DNA from: an uncultured Chloroflexota bacterium
Lineage (GTDB): Bacteria > Chloroflexota > Anaerolineae > B4-G1 > DUEL01
NCBI GenBank assembly: GCA_937138275.1
Contig: CAKZOY010000189.1
Coordinates: 1 to 5,591, forward strand
Direction of reading: 5' to 3'
Length of the DNA: 5,591 nucleotides
Positions 4,429-5,591 of the stretch are shown piece by piece. The notes beneath the pieces were generated by a model. The model worked only from the letters and a program-made list of their open reading frames with translations, did no database searches and had not been told where the DNA came from. A program made the translations under genes and the position numbers. Every line of letters begins with the position of its first letter. Position 1 is the stretch's first letter.

Positions 4429-5529
4429 TTACCGGATCGCCATCTCCGTCTGCCGGTCAAAGATGTGCATCCGGTCCATATCAAAGACTGCCCGGATGGT
4501 CTGACCGACGCGCGCCCTGGTGCGCGGATCAAAGCGGCCCAGGAATTCGTAGTGCTCGGTATCCAGGTAGACGATGACCTCGTTGCCCATCAACTCGGTT
4601 ACCGCAACCCGGGCTTCCACCGCCGCCCCGTGGATACCCGGCGGAGCGAACTGGGGGTCATGGAGGTCCTCAGGGCGGATGCCGAAGACAATTTCTTTGC
4701 CCAGATGCGGACGGTAGATGTCCTGCCGCTCCATCGGAATCACAACCATGAAGTCACCCGTATCTATGCAGACCTGCCCGTCCAACTCCACCAGTCTAGC
4801 GTTAAAGAAGTTCATCGCCGGGCTGCCGATGAATCCGGCCACGAAGACGTTTGCCGGATAATCGTACAGGTTCTGCGGGGTATCCACCTGCTGGAGGACG
4901 CCCGCGTTCATCACGGCGATGCGCGTCCCCATCGTCATCGCCTCCACCTGGTCGTGGGTCACGTAGATGAAGGTGGTGCCCAGCCGCTGGTGGAGTTTGG
5001 AGAGTTCCGCCCGGGCCTGCACCCGCAGTTTGGCGTCCAGGTTGGAGAGCGGCTCGTCCATCAGGAAGACGGCCGGTTCCCGCACAATCGCCCGCCCGAC
5101 GGCTACCCGCTGCCGCTGACCACCGGAGAGTTGCTTGGGCTTGCGGTTCAGGAGGTTCTCAATACCCAGAATCCGCGCCGCCTCCCGCACCCGCCGGTCA
5201 ATCTCCTTCTTGGGCGTCTTGCGCAGTTTCAGACCGAAGGCCATGTTCTCGTAGACGGTCATATGCGGGTAGAGGGCGTAGGACTGGAAGACCATAGCGA
5301 TATCCCGGTCTTTCGGGGGGACGTCGTTGACCAGCCGGTCGCCGATGTAGATGTTGCCGGAGGTGGGCTCTTCCAGGCCGGCCAGGAGCCGCAGGGCCGT
5401 CGTCTTGCCACAACCCGACGGGCCGACGAAGACCATAAACTCCTTGTCCTCAATCTGAAGAGTGAAGTCGTTGACGGCGATCACATCCCCGAATTTCTTG
5501 GTTACGTGATCATAGGTTACACTGGCCAT
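4429..5529 (-). CDS. ugpC: ABC transporter ATP-binding protein, UgpC/MsmK/MalK family
   Basis: 366-residue cytoplasmic ATPase that powers a CUT1-type importer of sugars, sugar oligomers or glycerol 3-phosphate. Landmarks in order: Walker A GPSGCGKT at 36-43, Q-loop Q82 in VFQSYALYPHMT, signature LSGGQ at 134-138, Walker B VFLMDEP at 154-160 with E159, D-loop SNLD at 162-165, and switch H192 in YVTHDQVEAMT. Residues from about 235 to 366 are the C-terminal TOBE/OB region, with IRPEDL at 284-289 and TELMGNEV at 311-318. The domain order and length fit the UgpC/MsmK group. The start is set by AGGAGG (complement of 5534-5539), 4 nt from the ATG. No permease or binding-protein gene is in view: downstream is the terminator, and upstream is a repeat array at the window edge. 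The substrate therefore cannot be told; it may serve several importers, as MsmK does. The symbol reflects the family, not a proven substrate. Confidence 0.93.
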   Translation of the reverse strand: MASVTYDHVTKKFGDVIAVNDFTLQIEDKEFMVFVGPSGCGKTTALRLLAGLEEPTSGNIYIGDRLVNDVPPKDRDIAMVFQSYALYPHMTVYENMAFGLKLRKTPKKEIDRRVREAARILGIENLLNRKPKQLSGGQRQRVAVGRAIVREPAVFLMDEPLSNLDAKLRVQARAELSKLHQRLGTTFIYVTHDQVEAMTMGTRIAVMNAGVLQQVDTPQNLYDYPANVFVAGFIGSPAMNFFNARLVELDGQVCIDTGDFMVVIPMERQDIYRPHLGKEIVFGIRPEDLHDPQFAPPGIHGAAVEARVAVTELMGNEVIVYLDTEHYEFLGRFDPRTRARVGQTIRAVFDMDRMHIFDRQTEMAIR

Positions 5530-5552
5530 TGTTCCTCCTGTAGCGAATTCAA

Positions 5553-5591
5553 GATTGCAGATTGCAAGCAGATTGCAAATTGCAGATTGCA
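5553..5591. repeat. 7-bp tandem repeat array (GATTGCA)
   Basis: Five heptamers, GATTGCA or AATTGCA, occupy 5553-5566 and 5571-5591. They are interrupted by a 4-nt AGCA (5567-5570), which looks like the tail of a sixth unit missing three bases. The array runs off the right edge, so its full length is unknown. It begins 14 bp upstream of the ABC ATPase's ribosome binding site, so the gene's promoter must lie within or beyond it. The unit sequence is unrelated to the left-edge array but has the same 7-bp period. Confidence 0.9.

Overview
The window looks like a piece of a high-GC bacterial chromosome, most likely from the Chloroflexota (an Anaerolineae-type lineage). This is inferred from three things: the gene content, the archaeal-type phosphoglucose/phosphomannose isomerase, and the style of the spacers, which are full of 7-bp tandem arrays and palindromic repeats. 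No rRNA, tRNA or species-specific marker is present, so the assignment is tentative. No mobile-element gene, CRISPR array or RNA gene was seen.

Layout, left to right. (1) 1-71: a tandem array of ten 7-bp AGTCGGn-type units. (2) 132-1148, plus strand: coaD (phosphopantetheine adenylyltransferase, coenzyme A synthesis), followed after 39 bp by a 150-residue coiled-coil protein of a family I recall as a frequent coaD neighbour. (3) 1146-1182: a long hairpin lying on the coiled-coil gene's stop codon. (4) 1205-2858, plus strand: an SbcD/Mre11-type nuclease with all metal-binding motifs, then 22 bp later a 138-residue protein of unknown function with a helical body and a C-terminal duplicated Gly-Asp strand motif. 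No sbcC is present. (5) 2859-3279: a 421-bp spacer with no gene, holding a C-run/hairpin block and a roughly 130-bp multi-hairpin element with inverted ends. (6) 3280-4341, plus strand: bifunctional phosphoglucose/phosphomannose isomerase. (7) 4342-4424: a second copy of the long TTTTTGCG-type hairpin, then a classic bidirectional terminator between convergent genes. (8) 4429-5529, minus strand: the ATPase of a carbohydrate-type ABC importer (UgpC/MsmK/MalK family). (9) 5553-5591: a second 7-bp tandem array (GATTGCA), in the leader of the ABC gene.

The genes are mostly housekeeping: CoA synthesis, DNA break processing, hexose-phosphate interconversion and sugar uptake. The isomerase and the ABC ATPase could both serve sugar use, but they are convergent and separately transcribed. 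The most unusual material is non-coding. Four kinds of repeat occur in 5.6 kb, including a palindrome family present in two copies, each touching a stop codon, and an element whose two ends show a compensatory base change. The least understood protein is the small one after sbcD, whose tail recalls short repeat motifs on bacterial NLR/STAND-associated proteins. That link is a hypothesis only.
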